A stretch of DNA of 64,000 nt from Actinoplanes cyaneus (GCF_016862095.1 NZ_BOMH01000007.1:372001-436000), one strand, 5' to 3'. Positions 38,388 to 47,631 are shown, counted from the stretch's first letter. A program made the numbers and translations. Notes: generated from the sequence alone by a model not told the origin.

Positions 38388-39002
38388 GTGGCCGACACGC
38401 AGGCTGGTGCCGAGCGCAGGCGGGTGCTCATCGCCGAGGACGAGGCCCTGATCCGGTTGGATCTCGCCGAGATGCTCGTCGAGGAGGGCTACGACGTCGT
38501 CGGTGAGGCCGGGGACGGCGAGACCGCCGTCCGGCTGGCCGAGGAGCTGAAGCCGGACCTGGTGATTCTGGACATCAAGATGCCGATCATGGACGGGCTG
38601 GCCGCCGCCGAGCGGATCGCCGGTGGGCGCATCGCCCCGGTCGTGATCCTCACCGCGTTCAGCCAGCGCGATCTGGTCGAGCGTGCCCGGGCGGCAGGCG
38701 CCATGGCGTACCTGGTGAAGCCGTTCCAGAAGTCGGACCTGGTGCCGGCGATCGAGATCGCACTGTCGCGGTATTCGGAGATCGCCGCGCTGGAGTCCGA
38801 GGTCGCCGGCCTGACCGACCGTCTGGAGACGCGGAAGTCGGTCGAGCGTGCCAAGGGCGAGCTGATGACGAAGTATGCGATGACCGAGCCGCAGGCGTTC
38901 AAGTGGATCCAGCGCACGGCGATGGATCACCGCATGACGATGCGCGAGGTGGCGGACCGGATCCTCAAGGAGTCCGAGGGTGAGACGCCCGCCGCTGAGT
39001 AG
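38388..39002 (+). CDS. pdtaR: ANTAR-domain response regulator (PdtaR-like)
   Basis: This 204-residue protein has a receiver domain (about 12-125) with acidic pocket AEDEA, phospho-acceptor D62 in ILDIKMP, and KPF lysine. A coiled linker and an RNA-binding ANTAR domain (about 140-195, KGELMTKYAMTEPQAFKWIQ and RMTMREVADRIL) follow. Phosphorylation by a PdtaS-type kinase would allow ANTAR dimerisation and antitermination at dual hexaloop RNA targets. No kinase lies nearby. The GTG at 38388 follows GGGGGAAGAGG. Confidence 0.92.
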   Translation: MADTQAGAERRRVLIAEDEALIRLDLAEMLVEEGYDVVGEAGDGETAVRLAEELKPDLVILDIKMPIMDGLAAAERIAGGRIAPVVILTAFSQRDLVERARAAGAMAYLVKPFQKSDLVPAIEIALSRYSEIAALESEVAGLTDRLETRKSVERAKGELMTKYAMTEPQAFKWIQRTAMDHRMTMREVADRILKESEGETPAAE

Positions 39003-39044
39003 CCACCGTTCAGATATTGGCCCTTGACCGTAAGTTGAGGCTCA

Positions 39045-39060
39045 GTAACGGCTTTGTTAC
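39045..39060. promoter_or_regulatory. GTAAC-N6-GTTAC box upstream of livH
   Basis: GTAAC-GGCTTT-GTTAC has the same half-sites and spacing as the dyad upstream of fadD. It resembles a GlnR half-box, which would suit a nitrogen-responsive amino-acid or urea-type transporter. Confidence 0.4.
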
Positions 39061-39092
39061 GGCCGACTGTGTGACTCGTCTCTGAAGCTATG

Positions 39093-39128
39093 ATCCCCGC
39101 CAGTCTTCGCGACATCGCTGGCGGGGAT
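39093..39128 (+). terminator. Hairpin before livH, terminator or attenuator
   Basis: ATCCCCGCCAG pairs with CTGGCGGGGAT around a 14-base loop, with TTCTGCTGCT following. It ends only 27 bases before the livH start, so besides ending the pdtaR transcript it could attenuate the liv operon. Confidence 0.6.
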
Positions 39129-39155
39129 TTCTGCTGCTAAACACGAGGAGCATCG

Positions 39156-40442
39156 TTGCGTAGAGCCGTGATCATCTTCACGGCCGTTCTCGGATTTGTG
39201 TTGATGTCCCTGGGGCTGGGCGCCACGAGCGCTCTCGCCGCGGGCGAGTCTTTGCAAGGCACGTTGGCCAACGCCGGCCAGCCAGTGGCCGGCGTGAAGA
39301 TCAACGTTTCCGACGAGAGCGGCACTTCGGCCGGTACGGCAACCTCCGCCGCGGACGGCAAGTGGTCCGTCGCGGTCAAGGGACCCGGCACCTACAAGGT
39401 CGACCTGGACACCACGACGCTCCCGCAGGGCGTGACCGTCACGAACGGTCGCCCCAGCCTGACCTTGACCGTCTTCGAGGGCAACGCACGTAACGTGCTG
39501 TTCCCTCTCGGCTCGGCCGCCGCGCCGGGGAGCAAGCCGGCCGAGAGCGAGGCCCCGTCGCAGTTCGACCGGGTGCTCGACCTCATCTACACCGGCATTC
39601 ATTTCGGCCTGGTCATCGCGCTCGCCGCGCTCGGCCTGTCGCTGATCTTCGGCACCATGGGCCTGACCAACTTCGCGCACGGTGAGCTGATCACCTTCGG
39701 CGCGCTGGGCTGTTTCCTGCTGAACGTCAAGCTCGGCCTGCCGCTGTGGCTGGCGGCGGTTCTCGCCGTGGTCCTCGGCGCGGGCTTCGGCTGGTTCCAG
39801 GACAGGATCTTCTGGGGCTGGCTGCGCAACCGGCGTACCGGCCTGATCGGCATGATGATCATCTCGATCGGCCTGGCCCTGATGCTGCGCTACATCTACC
39901 TGTACTTCTTCGGTGGCGACACCCGGCAGTACGCGGAGTACGTCGCGCAGCCCGGCATCGACGTCGGCCCGCTGGCGATCGCGCCGAAGAACCTGGTGAT
40001 GGACGCCGTCGCGATCGTCGTCCTGATCGCGGTGTCGCTGGCACTGACCAAGACGCGCCTGGGCAAGGCGACCCGCGCGGTGTCGACCAACCCGGCGCTC
40101 GCCGCGGCCTCCGGCATCAGCGTCGACGCGATCATCCGTCTGGTCTGGACCATCGGCGGCGCGCTGGCCGCGCTCAGCGGCGTGATGCTGGCGCTCTTCC
40201 AGGGCGTGAACTACCAGATGGGCTTCCAGGTCCTGCTCCTGGTCTTCGCCGCGGTCACCCTCGGTGGCCTCGGCACCGCGTTCGGCGCGCTGGTCGGCAG
40301 CCTCGTGGTCGGTCTGGCCACGCAGCTCTCGACGCTGTGGATCCCGACCGAGCTCAAGAACGTCGGCGCCCTGGTGGTGCTGATCGTGATCATCCTGTTC
40401 CGGCCACAGGGCATCCTGGGCCGCCGCGAGCGGATCGGCTGA
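39156..40442 (+). CDS. livH: LivH-type ABC permease with N-terminal secreted domain
   Basis: The product is 428 residues. Residues 1-28 form a signal-peptide-like segment ending ALAAG. Residues about 30-120 form a small beta-rich domain (GTLANAGQPVAGVKINVSDE, DGKWSVAVKGPGTYKVDLD) resembling carboxypeptidase-regulatory-like or Ig-like modules. Residues about 140-425 form the LivH permease with eight or so membrane segments and GTMGLTNFAHGE near the start. The extra domain would face outside and may contact the binding protein; UrtB permeases also have N-terminal extensions. The TTG start has GAGGAG six bases upstream. It is the first gene of livHMGF. Confidence 0.87.
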   Translation: MRRAVIIFTAVLGFVLMSLGLGATSALAAGESLQGTLANAGQPVAGVKINVSDESGTSAGTATSAADGKWSVAVKGPGTYKVDLDTTTLPQGVTVTNGRPSLTLTVFEGNARNVLFPLGSAAAPGSKPAESEAPSQFDRVLDLIYTGIHFGLVIALAALGLSLIFGTMGLTNFAHGELITFGALGCFLLNVKLGLPLWLAAVLAVVLGAGFGWFQDRIFWGWLRNRRTGLIGMMIISIGLALMLRYIYLYFFGGDTRQYAEYVAQPGIDVGPLAIAPKNLVMDAVAIVVLIAVSLALTKTRLGKATRAVSTNPALAAASGISVDAIIRLVWTIGGALAALSGVMLALFQGVNYQMGFQVLLLVFAAVTLGGLGTAFGALVGSLVVGLATQLSTLWIPTELKNVGALVVLIVIILFRPQGILGRRERIG

Positions 40443-40452
40443 GGGGGACACG

Positions 40453-41442
40453 ATGAACTGGGAACTCATCTTCGGCGTCTCGCTGGAGTCACTGTTCAAC
40501 GCCACCATGATCGCGTACGCGCTGGCCGCGATCGGCCTGAACGTGCATTTCGGGTACACCGGCCTGCTGAACTTCGGTCAGTCGGCCTTCCTCGGCGTCG
40601 CCGCGTACGGCCTGGCGATGGCCGTCGCCACGTTCGGCGCGCCGTTCTGGCTCGGCCTGGTGATCGGCCTGCTCGGCGCGGTCGTGCTGGCGCTGCTGCT
40701 CGGCATCCCCACGCTGCGCCTGCGCGCCGACTACCTGGCGATCGTGACGATCGCGGCGGCCGAGATCATCCGCTTGCTGTTCCGCTCGGTCACGCTGAGC
40801 GAGTGGACCGGCGGCTCCGACGGTCTCCAGCGGTTCTCGGACGACTTCTACGCCATGAACCCGTACAGCTCGACCCTGGACCTGGGGATCGTCTCCTGGG
40901 ACAACCGTGAGCTCTGGGTCATGACGGTCGGCTGGATCCTGATCGCGGTCTCGCTGGTGGTCGTCTTCCTGGCGATGCGCAGCCCGTGGGGCCGGGTCAT
41001 CAAGGCCATCCGCGAGGACGAGGACGCGGTCCGCAGCCTCGGCAAGAACGTCGTGTCGTACAAGATGCAGTCGCTGATCCTCGGTGGCGTGCTCGGCTCG
41101 CTGGGCGGCTTCGTGATCGCCCTGAGCAACGCGGCGGTGCAGCCGGACACCTACGGCACCGAGTTCACGTTCTACGCGTACACCATCGTGATCCTCGGTG
41201 GCGCCGCGCGCGTCTTCGGCCCGGTCATCGGTTCGATGATCTTCTGGTTCCTGCTGGCGTTCATCAACGCGCTGCTGCCCGAGCTGATCAAGAACGGCTA
41301 CATCCCGACCTGGTTCATGACGCCGACCCAGGCGGGCGCGGTCGGTTACGTCCTGGTCGGTCTGGGCCTGATCCTCTTGCTGGTCTTCCGTCCGCAGGGC
41401 ATCTTCGGTGACAAGAAGGAGGTCATGCTCGATGGCCGATGA
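40453..41442 (+). CDS. livM: LivM-type ABC permease
   Basis: This 329-residue inner-membrane permease of the branched-chain amino-acid (HAAT) family has about nine to ten membrane segments. Typical motifs are GYTGLLNFGQSAFLGVAAYG (about 33-52) and the ATPase-contact loop SPWGRVIKAIREDEDAVRSLG (about 177-197). It pairs with LivH to form the channel. A GAGGGGGAC ribosome site precedes the ATG. Confidence 0.92.
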   Translation: MNWELIFGVSLESLFNATMIAYALAAIGLNVHFGYTGLLNFGQSAFLGVAAYGLAMAVATFGAPFWLGLVIGLLGAVVLALLLGIPTLRLRADYLAIVTIAAAEIIRLLFRSVTLSEWTGGSDGLQRFSDDFYAMNPYSSTLDLGIVSWDNRELWVMTVGWILIAVSLVVVFLAMRSPWGRVIKAIREDEDAVRSLGKNVVSYKMQSLILGGVLGSLGGFVIALSNAAVQPDTYGTEFTFYAYTIVILGGAARVFGPVIGSMIFWFLLAFINALLPELIKNGYIPTWFMTPTQAGAVGYVLVGLGLILLLVFRPQGIFGDKKEVMLDGR

Positions 41443-42355
41443 CACCACCACCGTGCCGCCCGGCGTGCTGAAGGCGCGTGAGGCGCTCAAGGACGTCCCG
41501 CACGAGCCCGGCGCCAAGAAGCAGGACCCGATCCTGGTCGCCGACTCGGTCGTGCGCCGCTTCGGCGGTCTGACCGCCGTCAACGTGGGCCACGTCGAGA
41601 TCCAGCGCGGCGCGATCACCGCGCTGATCGGCCCGAACGGCGCCGGCAAGACCACGTTCTTCAACCTGCTGACCGGCTTCGACCGGCCCGACGAGGGCAA
41701 GTGGGAGTTCAACGGCAAGTCGCTCGCCGGGGTGGCCGCCCACAAGGTGGCCCGCCAGGGCATGGTCCGCACGTTCCAGCTCACCAAGGCGCTGTCGCGG
41801 CTTTCGGTGATCGACAACATGCGGCTGGGCGGCACCGGTCAGAAGGGCGAGAAGTTCTGGGCGTCCCTGATCCCCGGCATCTGGTCCGGCCAGGAGAAGG
41901 AGATCACCGAGCGGGCCGACGAGCTGCTCGCCCGGTTCAAGCTCGACGCCAAGCGCGAGGACTTCGCCGGCAGCCTCTCCGGCGGCCAGCGCAAGCTCCT
42001 GGAGATGGCCCGGGCGCTGATGGTCCAGCCCGACATGGTCATGCTGGACGAGCCGATGGCCGGTGTTAACCCGGCCCTGACGCAGTCGCTGCTCGGGCAC
42101 GTCAAGAGCCTGCGCGAGGACGGGATGACCGTCCTGTTCGTCGAGCACGACATGGACATGGTCCGCGACATCAGCGACTGGGTGATCGTGATGGGCCAGG
42201 GCCAGGTCATCGCCGAGGGCACGCCGGACACCGTGATGGCCGACCCGCGGGTGATCGACGCCTACCTGGGCGCCCACCACGACGGCACTCAGCACGACCC
42301 CGAGGCCGTCGCGGAAGAAGTTGCCGAAGAGGAGGGGACGACCGCTGATGACTGA
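41432..42355 (+). CDS. livG: LivG-type ABC ATPase
   Basis: This 307-residue ATPase has Walker A GPNGAGKTT (about 71-79), signature LSGGQRK (about 183), Walker B MVMLDEPMAGVNP and switch His in FVEHDMDMV. It has an N-terminal extension of about 35 residues and an acidic C-terminal tail. The ATG at 41432 with AAGGAGG nine bases upstream lies inside the livM 3' end. LivG and LivF power transport as a heterodimer. Confidence 0.92.
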   Translation: MADDTTTVPPGVLKAREALKDVPHEPGAKKQDPILVADSVVRRFGGLTAVNVGHVEIQRGAITALIGPNGAGKTTFFNLLTGFDRPDEGKWEFNGKSLAGVAAHKVARQGMVRTFQLTKALSRLSVIDNMRLGGTGQKGEKFWASLIPGIWSGQEKEITERADELLARFKLDAKREDFAGSLSGGQRKLLEMARALMVQPDMVMLDEPMAGVNPALTQSLLGHVKSLREDGMTVLFVEHDMDMVRDISDWVIVMGQGQVIAEGTPDTVMADPRVIDAYLGAHHDGTQHDPEAVAEEVAEEEGTTADD

Positions 42356-43127
42356 CGAGTCGAGCAACAAGATCGGCGACCGCTCGGAACACCTGGCCGC
42401 CTCGGAGGGCGCCCTGGTCCGGGCCGACGACCTGACCGCCGGTTACCTCCCGGGCGTCAACATCCTCACCGGCTGTGACCTCTACGCCAAGGACGGCGAG
42501 CTGGTCGGCATCATCGGCCCCAACGGCGCCGGTAAGTCGACCCTGCTCAAGGCCCTCTTCGGCCTGGTCAACATCCGCTCCGGCGACGTGATCCTGCGCG
42601 GCGAGAAGATCACCAACCTGAAGGCGAACAAGCTGGTCGCCAAGGGGATCGGCTTCGTCCCGCAGACCAACAACGTCTTCGGCACCCTCACCATCGAGGA
42701 GAACCTCGAGATGGGGACGTTCCTGCGGCCGAAGCGCTTCAAGGAGCGCTTCGACTTCGTCGCCGAGCTCTTCCCCGCCCTGGGCCAGCGCCGCAAGCAG
42801 CGCGCCGGCTCGCTCTCCGGCGGTGAGCGGCAGATGGTGGCGATGGGCCGGGCCCTGATGATGGAGCCCAGCGTGCTGCTGCTCGACGAGCCGTCGGCCG
42901 GCCTCTCGCCGGCCATGCAGGACGAGGTGTTCTTCCGCACCAAGCAGATCAACGAGACCGGCGTCACGGTGATCATGGTCGAGCAGAACGCCCGCCGCTG
43001 CCTGCAGATCTGCGACCGCGGCTACGTCCTCGACCAGGGCCGCAACGCCTACACGGCCTCCGGCCGCGACCTCATGCACGACCCGAAGGTGATCGAGCTC
43101 TACCTGGGCACCCTCGCCCGAGCCTGA
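42348..43127 (+). CDS. livF: LivF-type ABC ATPase
   Basis: This 259-residue ATPase has Walker A GPNGAGKST (about 57-65), signature LSGGERQ (about 156), Walker B VLLLDEPSAGLSP and Q-loop VPQTNNVF. It starts eight bases before the livG stop, with a GGAGGGG site upstream. A strong terminator follows, closing livHMGF. The substrate-binding protein is encoded 1 kb away on the opposite strand. Confidence 0.92.
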   Translation: MTDESSNKIGDRSEHLAASEGALVRADDLTAGYLPGVNILTGCDLYAKDGELVGIIGPNGAGKSTLLKALFGLVNIRSGDVILRGEKITNLKANKLVAKGIGFVPQTNNVFGTLTIEENLEMGTFLRPKRFKERFDFVAELFPALGQRRKQRAGSLSGGERQMVAMGRALMMEPSVLLLDEPSAGLSPAMQDEVFFRTKQINETGVTVIMVEQNARRCLQICDRGYVLDQGRNAYTASGRDLMHDPKVIELYLGTLARA

Positions 43128-43137
43128 CCGCTTTCGT

Positions 43138-43174
43138 CAGTGGCCCCGGATCGCTCGCCGATCCGGGGCCACTG
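43138..43174 (+). terminator. Strong terminator after livF
   Basis: CAGTGGCCCCGGATCG pairs with CGATCCGGGGCCACTG around CTCGC, starting 11 bases after the livF stop codon. Confidence 0.8.
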
Positions 43175-43263
43175 CATTTCCACCCCAACCCTTTGCCGGT
43201 ACGGCCTAGCCCACTCCCCAAGCGCAAGGACGCAGCCCCTGGTCCTGGGGCGCGAGCTGGCCG

Positions 43264-43339
43264 GGTGGTCCAGGCCGCCCGGCGACCATCCGGGCGTGGC
43301 AGGTGGTCCAGGCCGCCCGGCGACCATCCGGGCGTGGCA
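43264..43339. repeat. Two tandem 38-bp repeats
   Basis: Units at 43264-43301 and 43302-43339 are identical by eye and contain CCAGGCCGCCCGGCGACC. The first unit is part of the left inverted arm of the island. Confidence 0.85.
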
Positions 43340-43392
43340 GGTAGCCCGCGCCCCCACCGTGCCCCAGCCCCCGCCACGCGACTCCCGCCCCC

Positions 43393-43447
43393 CGGCTGGT
43401 CCTCATGGGCGCTATTCGTCCCTCATAACGCCCATGAGGACCAGCTG
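43393..43447. repeat. 55-bp palindrome, copy 7
   Basis: CGGCTGGTCCTCATGGGCG pairs with CGCCCATGAGGACCAGCTG; only the last CAGCTG end and the inner GCTATT segment deviate from the other copies. Confidence 0.88.
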
Positions 43448-43739
43448 GGCTGCCGCGTGGCGCGCCGCGACGACCTCGCGCCCCGCGCGCCGCGACGACC
43501 TCGCGCCCCGCGGCGCCCTCGCGCCCCGCGCCGCGCCGCGACGACCTCGCGCCCTGCGGCGCCCCCGCGTCCCGCGTCCCGCGCCGCGACGACCTGGCGC
43601 CCCGCGGCGACCCCGCGACCCCGCGGCGCCGTGAATCCGCAGGGTCGCGGGGGCGCCGGGTTGCGAGTTGCGGATCTCGCGGCGCTTCGCTCGCGTCTGC
43701 TCGGCAGCGGCGAGGCCGGGCGGGGGCGCGCGGAGTGTT

Positions 43740-43794
43740 CGGCTGGTCCTCATGGGCGTTATCCGGGACGGATAACGCCCATGAGGACCAGCCG
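43740..43794. repeat. 55-bp palindrome, copy 8
   Basis: It is a perfect dyad with the same 26-base arms as copy 6; only the three central bases differ. Confidence 0.9.
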
Positions 43795-43820
43795 GGAGGG
43801 GGAGGCGCGCAGGGGCCCGC

Positions 43821-44026
43821 GCCGGGATCAGGTCGCGGGCCACGCGTCACGCTCGGCGCTCGCCGGGATCAGGTTGCGGGGCTCGCGTCACGCTCGGATG
43901 GTCGCCGGGATCGGTTGCGGGGCACGGGTCACGCTCGGTGCTCGCGGGTATCGGGTTGCGGGGCGCGGGTCACGCTCGGGTGGTCGCGGGGATCAGGTTG
44001 CGGGCATCCGGCATGCCCGGATGGTC
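43821..44026. repeat. Five tandem 40-42-bp repeats
   Basis: Units begin at 43821, 43862, 43904, 43944 and 43986. The consensus contains GGGATCAGGTTGCGGGGC, then GCGTCACGCTCGG and a GGTC or GCTC end. Units diverge by a few bases each, and the last is most changed. There are no CRISPR-like unique spacers. Confidence 0.85.
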
Positions 44027-44151
44027 GCTGGGCGGCCTGGAGCACCGGCGAGCTCGCGGCCCAGGACCAAGGGCCGGGACGCTGCGGGTGAGGGGCACGC
44101 CCGGCCGTACCGGCGAAGGGGGTTGATCTTGCGCGAAGCGTGGAAAAGGGC

Positions 44152-44181
44152 GAGGGCCCGGCCATGAACGGCCGGGCCCTC
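44152..44181 (-). terminator. Terminator after the binding-protein gene
   Basis: GAGGGCCCGGCC pairs with GGCCGGGCCCTC around ATGAAC, followed on the minus strand by CGCCCTTTTCC. It lies 16 bases beyond the stop codon. Confidence 0.8.
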
Positions 44182-44197
44182 GTCGGGTGTCGCTGGG

Positions 44198-45463
44198 TCA
44201 GCTGATCTTGCCAGTCTGGTAGGCGACGTTCTTGTAGGTGTTGTCGGCGCCGTACTGGTAGATGCCGATGGTGGCCTCGGCCGGGTCGCCGGCGTCGTTC
44301 CACTCGATCGGGCCGCTCATGCCGTCGTAGTCGATGTCCTTACCGGCGTCGAGCAGGGCCTTGCAGTCCTTGAAGGTGGTGCACTTCTCGCCACCCTTGC
44401 TGACGTCGGTCAGCTTCTTCGAGTAGTCGGCGGGGGCGTCGCTCTTCGCGGCGGTGGCGGCGAGCGCCGTCAGGATCGTCGCGTCGTAGGACTCGGCGGA
44501 GTAGGTGTAGTCCTTCAGCGCCGGGTCGATCGTCAGCAGCTGCTTCTTGAAGTCGTCGTTGGCCTTGGCGCCCGGGGTGGTGCCCTTCGCGCCCTCGAAG
44601 GTCCCGTTCGGGAACTCCTTGCCGTAGTTCGACAGGTTGCCGTCGACGAAGTACCACTTCTTGGTCTTCGAGGTCAGGCCCGCCTCGACCAGCTTGGGGA
44701 CGATCTTCTTGGTCTCGTCGAAGCCGATCATGACGATCGCGTCCGGGTTGGCGGTCTTGATCTTGCCGACCTCGGCGGAGAAGTCGGCCGCCTTCGGGTC
44801 GTAGACCTCCTCGGCGACGATCTGGCCGCCGCCGCTCTCGATCGAGCCGCGGGCGGACTTGGCGAGACCGGTGCCGTACGCGTCCTGCATGACCAGCAGG
44901 CCGACCTTGGCGTTGCCGTCGGCGACGATCAGGTCACCGAGGACGCGGCCCTGCAGCTGGTCCGGCGGCGCGGTCCGGAAGTAGAGGCCCTTGTCGTTGT
45001 ACGTCGTGAACTGGTCCGACGTGTTCGCCGGCGAGATCTGGACGACGCCCGCACCGGTGATCTTGTCGATCACGGACAGCGAGACCGAGGACGAGGCGGC
45101 GCCGATGACGACGTCGGCCTTCTCGGCGAGCAGCTTGTTCACCGACTGGCTGGCGATGTCGGTGGAGGTGTCACCGGAGTCGGTGTCGCTCTCCACGACG
45201 TCCTTGCCGAGGACGCCGCCGGCCGCGTTGATGTCCTTGACGGCGAGCTTGACGCCGGCGAACTCCGGCGGGCCGAGGAACGCGAGCGAACCGGTCTGCG
45301 GCAGCAGGGTGCCGATCTTGAGCACGCCGTCACCACCGGCCGAGGTGGCGGCGGAGGAGGAACCGGCAGCTGGCTCCTTGCTGTCGTTAGAGCACGCGCC
45401 CAGGGCAAGGGAAGCGGCACCCAGCACAGCGACACTGCGCCATGCGAAGTTGCGGCGAATCAT
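44198..45463 (-). CDS. Branched-chain amino-acid-type substrate-binding lipoprotein
   Basis: This 421-residue protein has a lipoprotein signal (basic MIRRNFAWRS, lipobox LGACS at about 21-25) and a Leu/Ile/Val-type periplasmic-binding fold (ILKIGTLLPQTGSLAFLGPP-like start, two lobes). It would deliver its ligand to LivHM. It is convergent with livF across the 1-kb repeat island. The ATG at 45463 with AAGGAG five bases upstream is clearly better than the upstream in-frame start. Ligand is inferred as a branched-chain or related amino acid. Confidence 0.9.
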   Translation of the reverse strand: MIRRNFAWRSVAVLGAASLALGACSNDSKEPAAGSSSAATSAGGDGVLKIGTLLPQTGSLAFLGPPEFAGVKLAVKDINAAGGVLGKDVVESDTDSGDTSTDIASQSVNKLLAEKADVVIGAASSSVSLSVIDKITGAGVVQISPANTSDQFTTYNDKGLYFRTAPPDQLQGRVLGDLIVADGNAKVGLLVMQDAYGTGLAKSARGSIESGGGQIVAEEVYDPKAADFSAEVGKIKTANPDAIVMIGFDETKKIVPKLVEAGLTSKTKKWYFVDGNLSNYGKEFPNGTFEGAKGTTPGAKANDDFKKQLLTIDPALKDYTYSAESYDATILTALAATAAKSDAPADYSKKLTDVSKGGEKCTTFKDCKALLDAGKDIDYDGMSGPIEWNDAGDPAEATIGIYQYGADNTYKNVAYQTGKIS

Positions 45464-45552
45464 CAATTCTCCTTTGTCCAGCTGCGGTGGTGGCGGGGTA
45501 ACGCCCCACTGCCATGTTGCTGATGGGTGGCAACTTAATGAGCTGGAGTCCG

Positions 45553-45567
45553 CTGCACCAGGTGCAG
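45553..45567. promoter_or_regulatory. 15-bp perfect palindrome in divergent promoter region
   Basis: CTGCACC-A-GGTGCAG lies in the 279-bp gap between the two divergently transcribed binding-protein genes, a position suited to an operator serving one or both. Confidence 0.4.
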
Positions 45568-45742
45568 ACCGTCGCCGCAACAGGACAGTTGCGTAGTCGT
45601 AACCTTACCCATCGGTCTGACAGATCGGTCCGGGGCAAGATGGGCATGGGCCGGGTCCGAGCGCATCTCACACTTCCCAAGGTGGCCTCGGGGCGGCAAT
45701 CTATCCAGCCGTAACACCCCTGAACTTCACCTAGGAGTCACC

Positions 45743-46645
45743 ATGTTCCGCAGCCACCCCGGCCGGGCGATCCTCGGCCTGGCCGCCGCGACGGCGCTCA
45801 CGCTGTCCGCGGCCGCATGCGGTTCGGAGTCCGACGACACGTCGACCGGTTCCGCGACGGTGCCCAGCGCTTCCGCGGACACCGGCCTCGCCGGCAAGGT
45901 CCCGGCCGACATCAAGTCCGCCGGCAAGCTGGTCATCGGCACCGATTCGACGTACGCGCCGAACGAGTTCATCGACACCGACGGCAAGAGCGTCGTCGGC
46001 TTCGACGTCGACCTGTTCAACGCGGTCGGGCAGAAGCTGGGCCTGAAGACCGAGTGGCAGACCGCCAAGTTCGACAGCATCATCCCGGGCGTCGGCAGCG
46101 GGAAGTACACGGTCGGCGTCTCGTCCTTCACGATCAACGCGGACCGGATGAAGGAGGTCAACATGATCTCCTACTTCTCGGCCGGCACCCAGTGGGCGGC
46201 CAAGACCGGCTCCACGCTCAGCCCGGACGACGCCTGCGGCAAGAAGATCGCCGTGCAGACCGCCACCGTGCAGGCCGACGACATCAAGGCCCGGTCGAAG
46301 AAGTGCACCGACGCCGGCAAGGCGGCGATCACGATCGACCAGTACCAGGCCCAGTCGGACGCCACCAACGCCGTGGTGACCGGTAAGGACGAGGCCATGC
46401 TGGCCGACTCCCCGATCACGGCGTACGCGGTGAAGCAGACCGCCGGCCAGCTCGCGCTGCTCGGCGAGATCTACGACTCGGCGCCGTACGGCTACGCGGT
46501 CGGCAAGACCCAGACCGAGTTCGCGAACGTGATCGCCGAGGCGGTCACGGCGCTGATCGCCGACGGCACGTACAAGACGATCCTCGACAAGTGGGGCGTC
46601 ACCGCCGGCGCCATCGCCACGCCCGCGGTGAACCCGCCGGCATGA
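45743..46645 (+). CDS. Polar amino-acid ABC transporter binding lipoprotein
   Basis: This 300-residue type II binding protein of the SBP_bac_3 family has a signal with lipobox-like LSAAAC (about 22-27) and a two-lobed fold beginning [21 protein letters not shown] with [11 protein letters not shown]. It probably binds a polar amino acid such as glutamate, glutamine or arginine. A GGAG site five bases before the ATG supports the start. It overlaps the permease gene by four bases. Confidence 0.9.
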   Translation: MFRSHPGRAILGLAAATALTLSAAACGSESDDTSTGSATVPSASADTGLAGKVPADIKSAGKLVIGTDSTYAPNEFIDTDGKSVVGFDVDLFNAVGQKLGLKTEWQTAKFDSIIPGVGSGKYTVGVSSFTINADRMKEVNMISYFSAGTQWAAKTGSTLSPDDACGKKIAVQTATVQADDIKARSKKCTDAGKAAITIDQYQAQSDATNAVVTGKDEAMLADSPITAYAVKQTAGQLALLGEIYDSAPYGYAVGKTQTEFANVIAEAVTALIADGTYKTILDKWGVTAGAIATPAVNPPA

Positions 46646-47631
46646 CACACCCGACCGAGACCGGGCGGGAGCGGCCTGCGGCGATCAAGGCCGTGCCCGT
46701 CCGGCACCCCGGCAGGTGGGTGGCGATCGCCGTGCTCGCGGTGCTCGTCGCGATGTTCCTGCACCTGATCTTCACGAACGCCGGCTTCCGCTGGTCGTTC
46801 ATCTTCACCTCGTACGCGCCGGGCAAGCGCGGCGTGATGTTCACCGAGCCGGTCCTGGAGGGCCTGCGCGGGACGATCCTGCTGACCGTGTTCTCGATGC
46901 TGATCGGCGTCGGCCTGGGCATCGTGATCGCGATCATGCGGCTCTCGCCGAACAAGGTGCTCTCCACGGTGGCGTGGGTCTACACCTGGTTCTTCCGGGC
47001 CGTGCCGCGGCTCGTGCTCGCGGTGATCTTCGGCAACCTGAACATCCTGTGGACGCGGATCGGGTTCGGCCTGCCGTTCGACAAGCAGATCGGCCAGCTG
47101 TTCGGCATCGACAACTTCGACGGGCAGATCTTCAGCGTCAAGTCGACGGACCTGCTCGCCGGGTTCGTGGCCGGCATGATCGCGCTGGGCCTGTCCGAGG
47201 CGGCGTACATGGCCGAGATCGTCCGGGCCGGCATCCAGTCGATCGACGAGGGGCAGTCCGAGGCGGCCGTCGCCCTGGGCATGTCCCGCGGGCAGGTGCT
47301 GCGCCGGATCGTGCTGCCGCAGGCGATGCGGGTGATCGTGCCGCCGACCGGCAACGAGGTCATCGCGATGGTCAAGGACACGTCGCTGGTGGCGTACGTG
47401 CCGGTCACCGGCGAGCTCTTCTTCCAGCTGCAGCAGGTCGAGGCCCGGACCTTCGTGGTGCTGCCCTGCCTGGTCGCCGCGCTGCTTTGGTATCTGATCA
47501 TCTGCAGCGTCCTGATGGTCATCCAGTTCTTCGTCGAGCGGCACTTCAGCAAGGGGTACGGCGCGGCCGGCAAGGCGCGTCAGCGGCTCCGCGACATCCA
47601 GGTCGAGCAGGGCGGGCGGATCACCACATGA
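46642..47631 (+). CDS. Polar amino-acid ABC transporter permease
   Basis: This 329-residue permease of the HisMQ/GlnP type has an N-terminal membrane segment (about 27-47), further segments from about 75 and 170, and the EAA loop [20 protein letters not shown] (about 211-230). An extra soluble insert, [20 protein letters not shown], lies near 138-157, a form common in actinobacteria. It starts within the binding-protein stop codon and ends within the start of the ATPase gene. Confidence 0.9.
   Translation: MTHPTETGRERPAAIKAVPVRHPGRWVAIAVLAVLVAMFLHLIFTNAGFRWSFIFTSYAPGKRGVMFTEPVLEGLRGTILLTVFSMLIGVGLGIVIAIMRLSPNKVLSTVAWVYTWFFRAVPRLVLAVIFGNLNILWTRIGFGLPFDKQIGQLFGIDNFDGQIFSVKSTDLLAGFVAGMIALGLSEAAYMAEIVRAGIQSIDEGQSEAAVALGMSRGQVLRRIVLPQAMRVIVPPTGNEVIAMVKDTSLVAYVPVTGELFFQLQQVEARTFVVLPCLVAALLWYLIICSVLMVIQFFVERHFSKGYGAAGKARQRLRDIQVEQGGRITT

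Larger units (their letters stand above)
43189..44120. repeat. Inverted-arm island in the livF/binding-protein gap
   Basis: Arms of about 110 bp (43189-43299 and 44012-44120) are inverted copies with roughly three-quarters identity, sharing for example GCCGGTACGGCC, TGGTCCTGGG and CCAGGCCGCCC. They enclose two 55-bp palindromes, a doubled 38-bp unit, GC-rich CGCGACGACCTCGCGCC repeats and five tandem 40-42-bp repeats. No coding sequence is supported; open frames are Arg/Pro/Ala-rich on both strands. Confidence 0.75.

Noticed and set aside
43821..44026. Possible CRISPR array
   Set aside because: The units are directly adjacent 40-42-bp repeats without unique spacers, and there are no cas genes.
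43200..44170. Overlapping long frames in the repeat island
   Set aside because: All are Arg/Pro/Ala-rich products of GC repeats, present on several frames at once, with no conserved motif.
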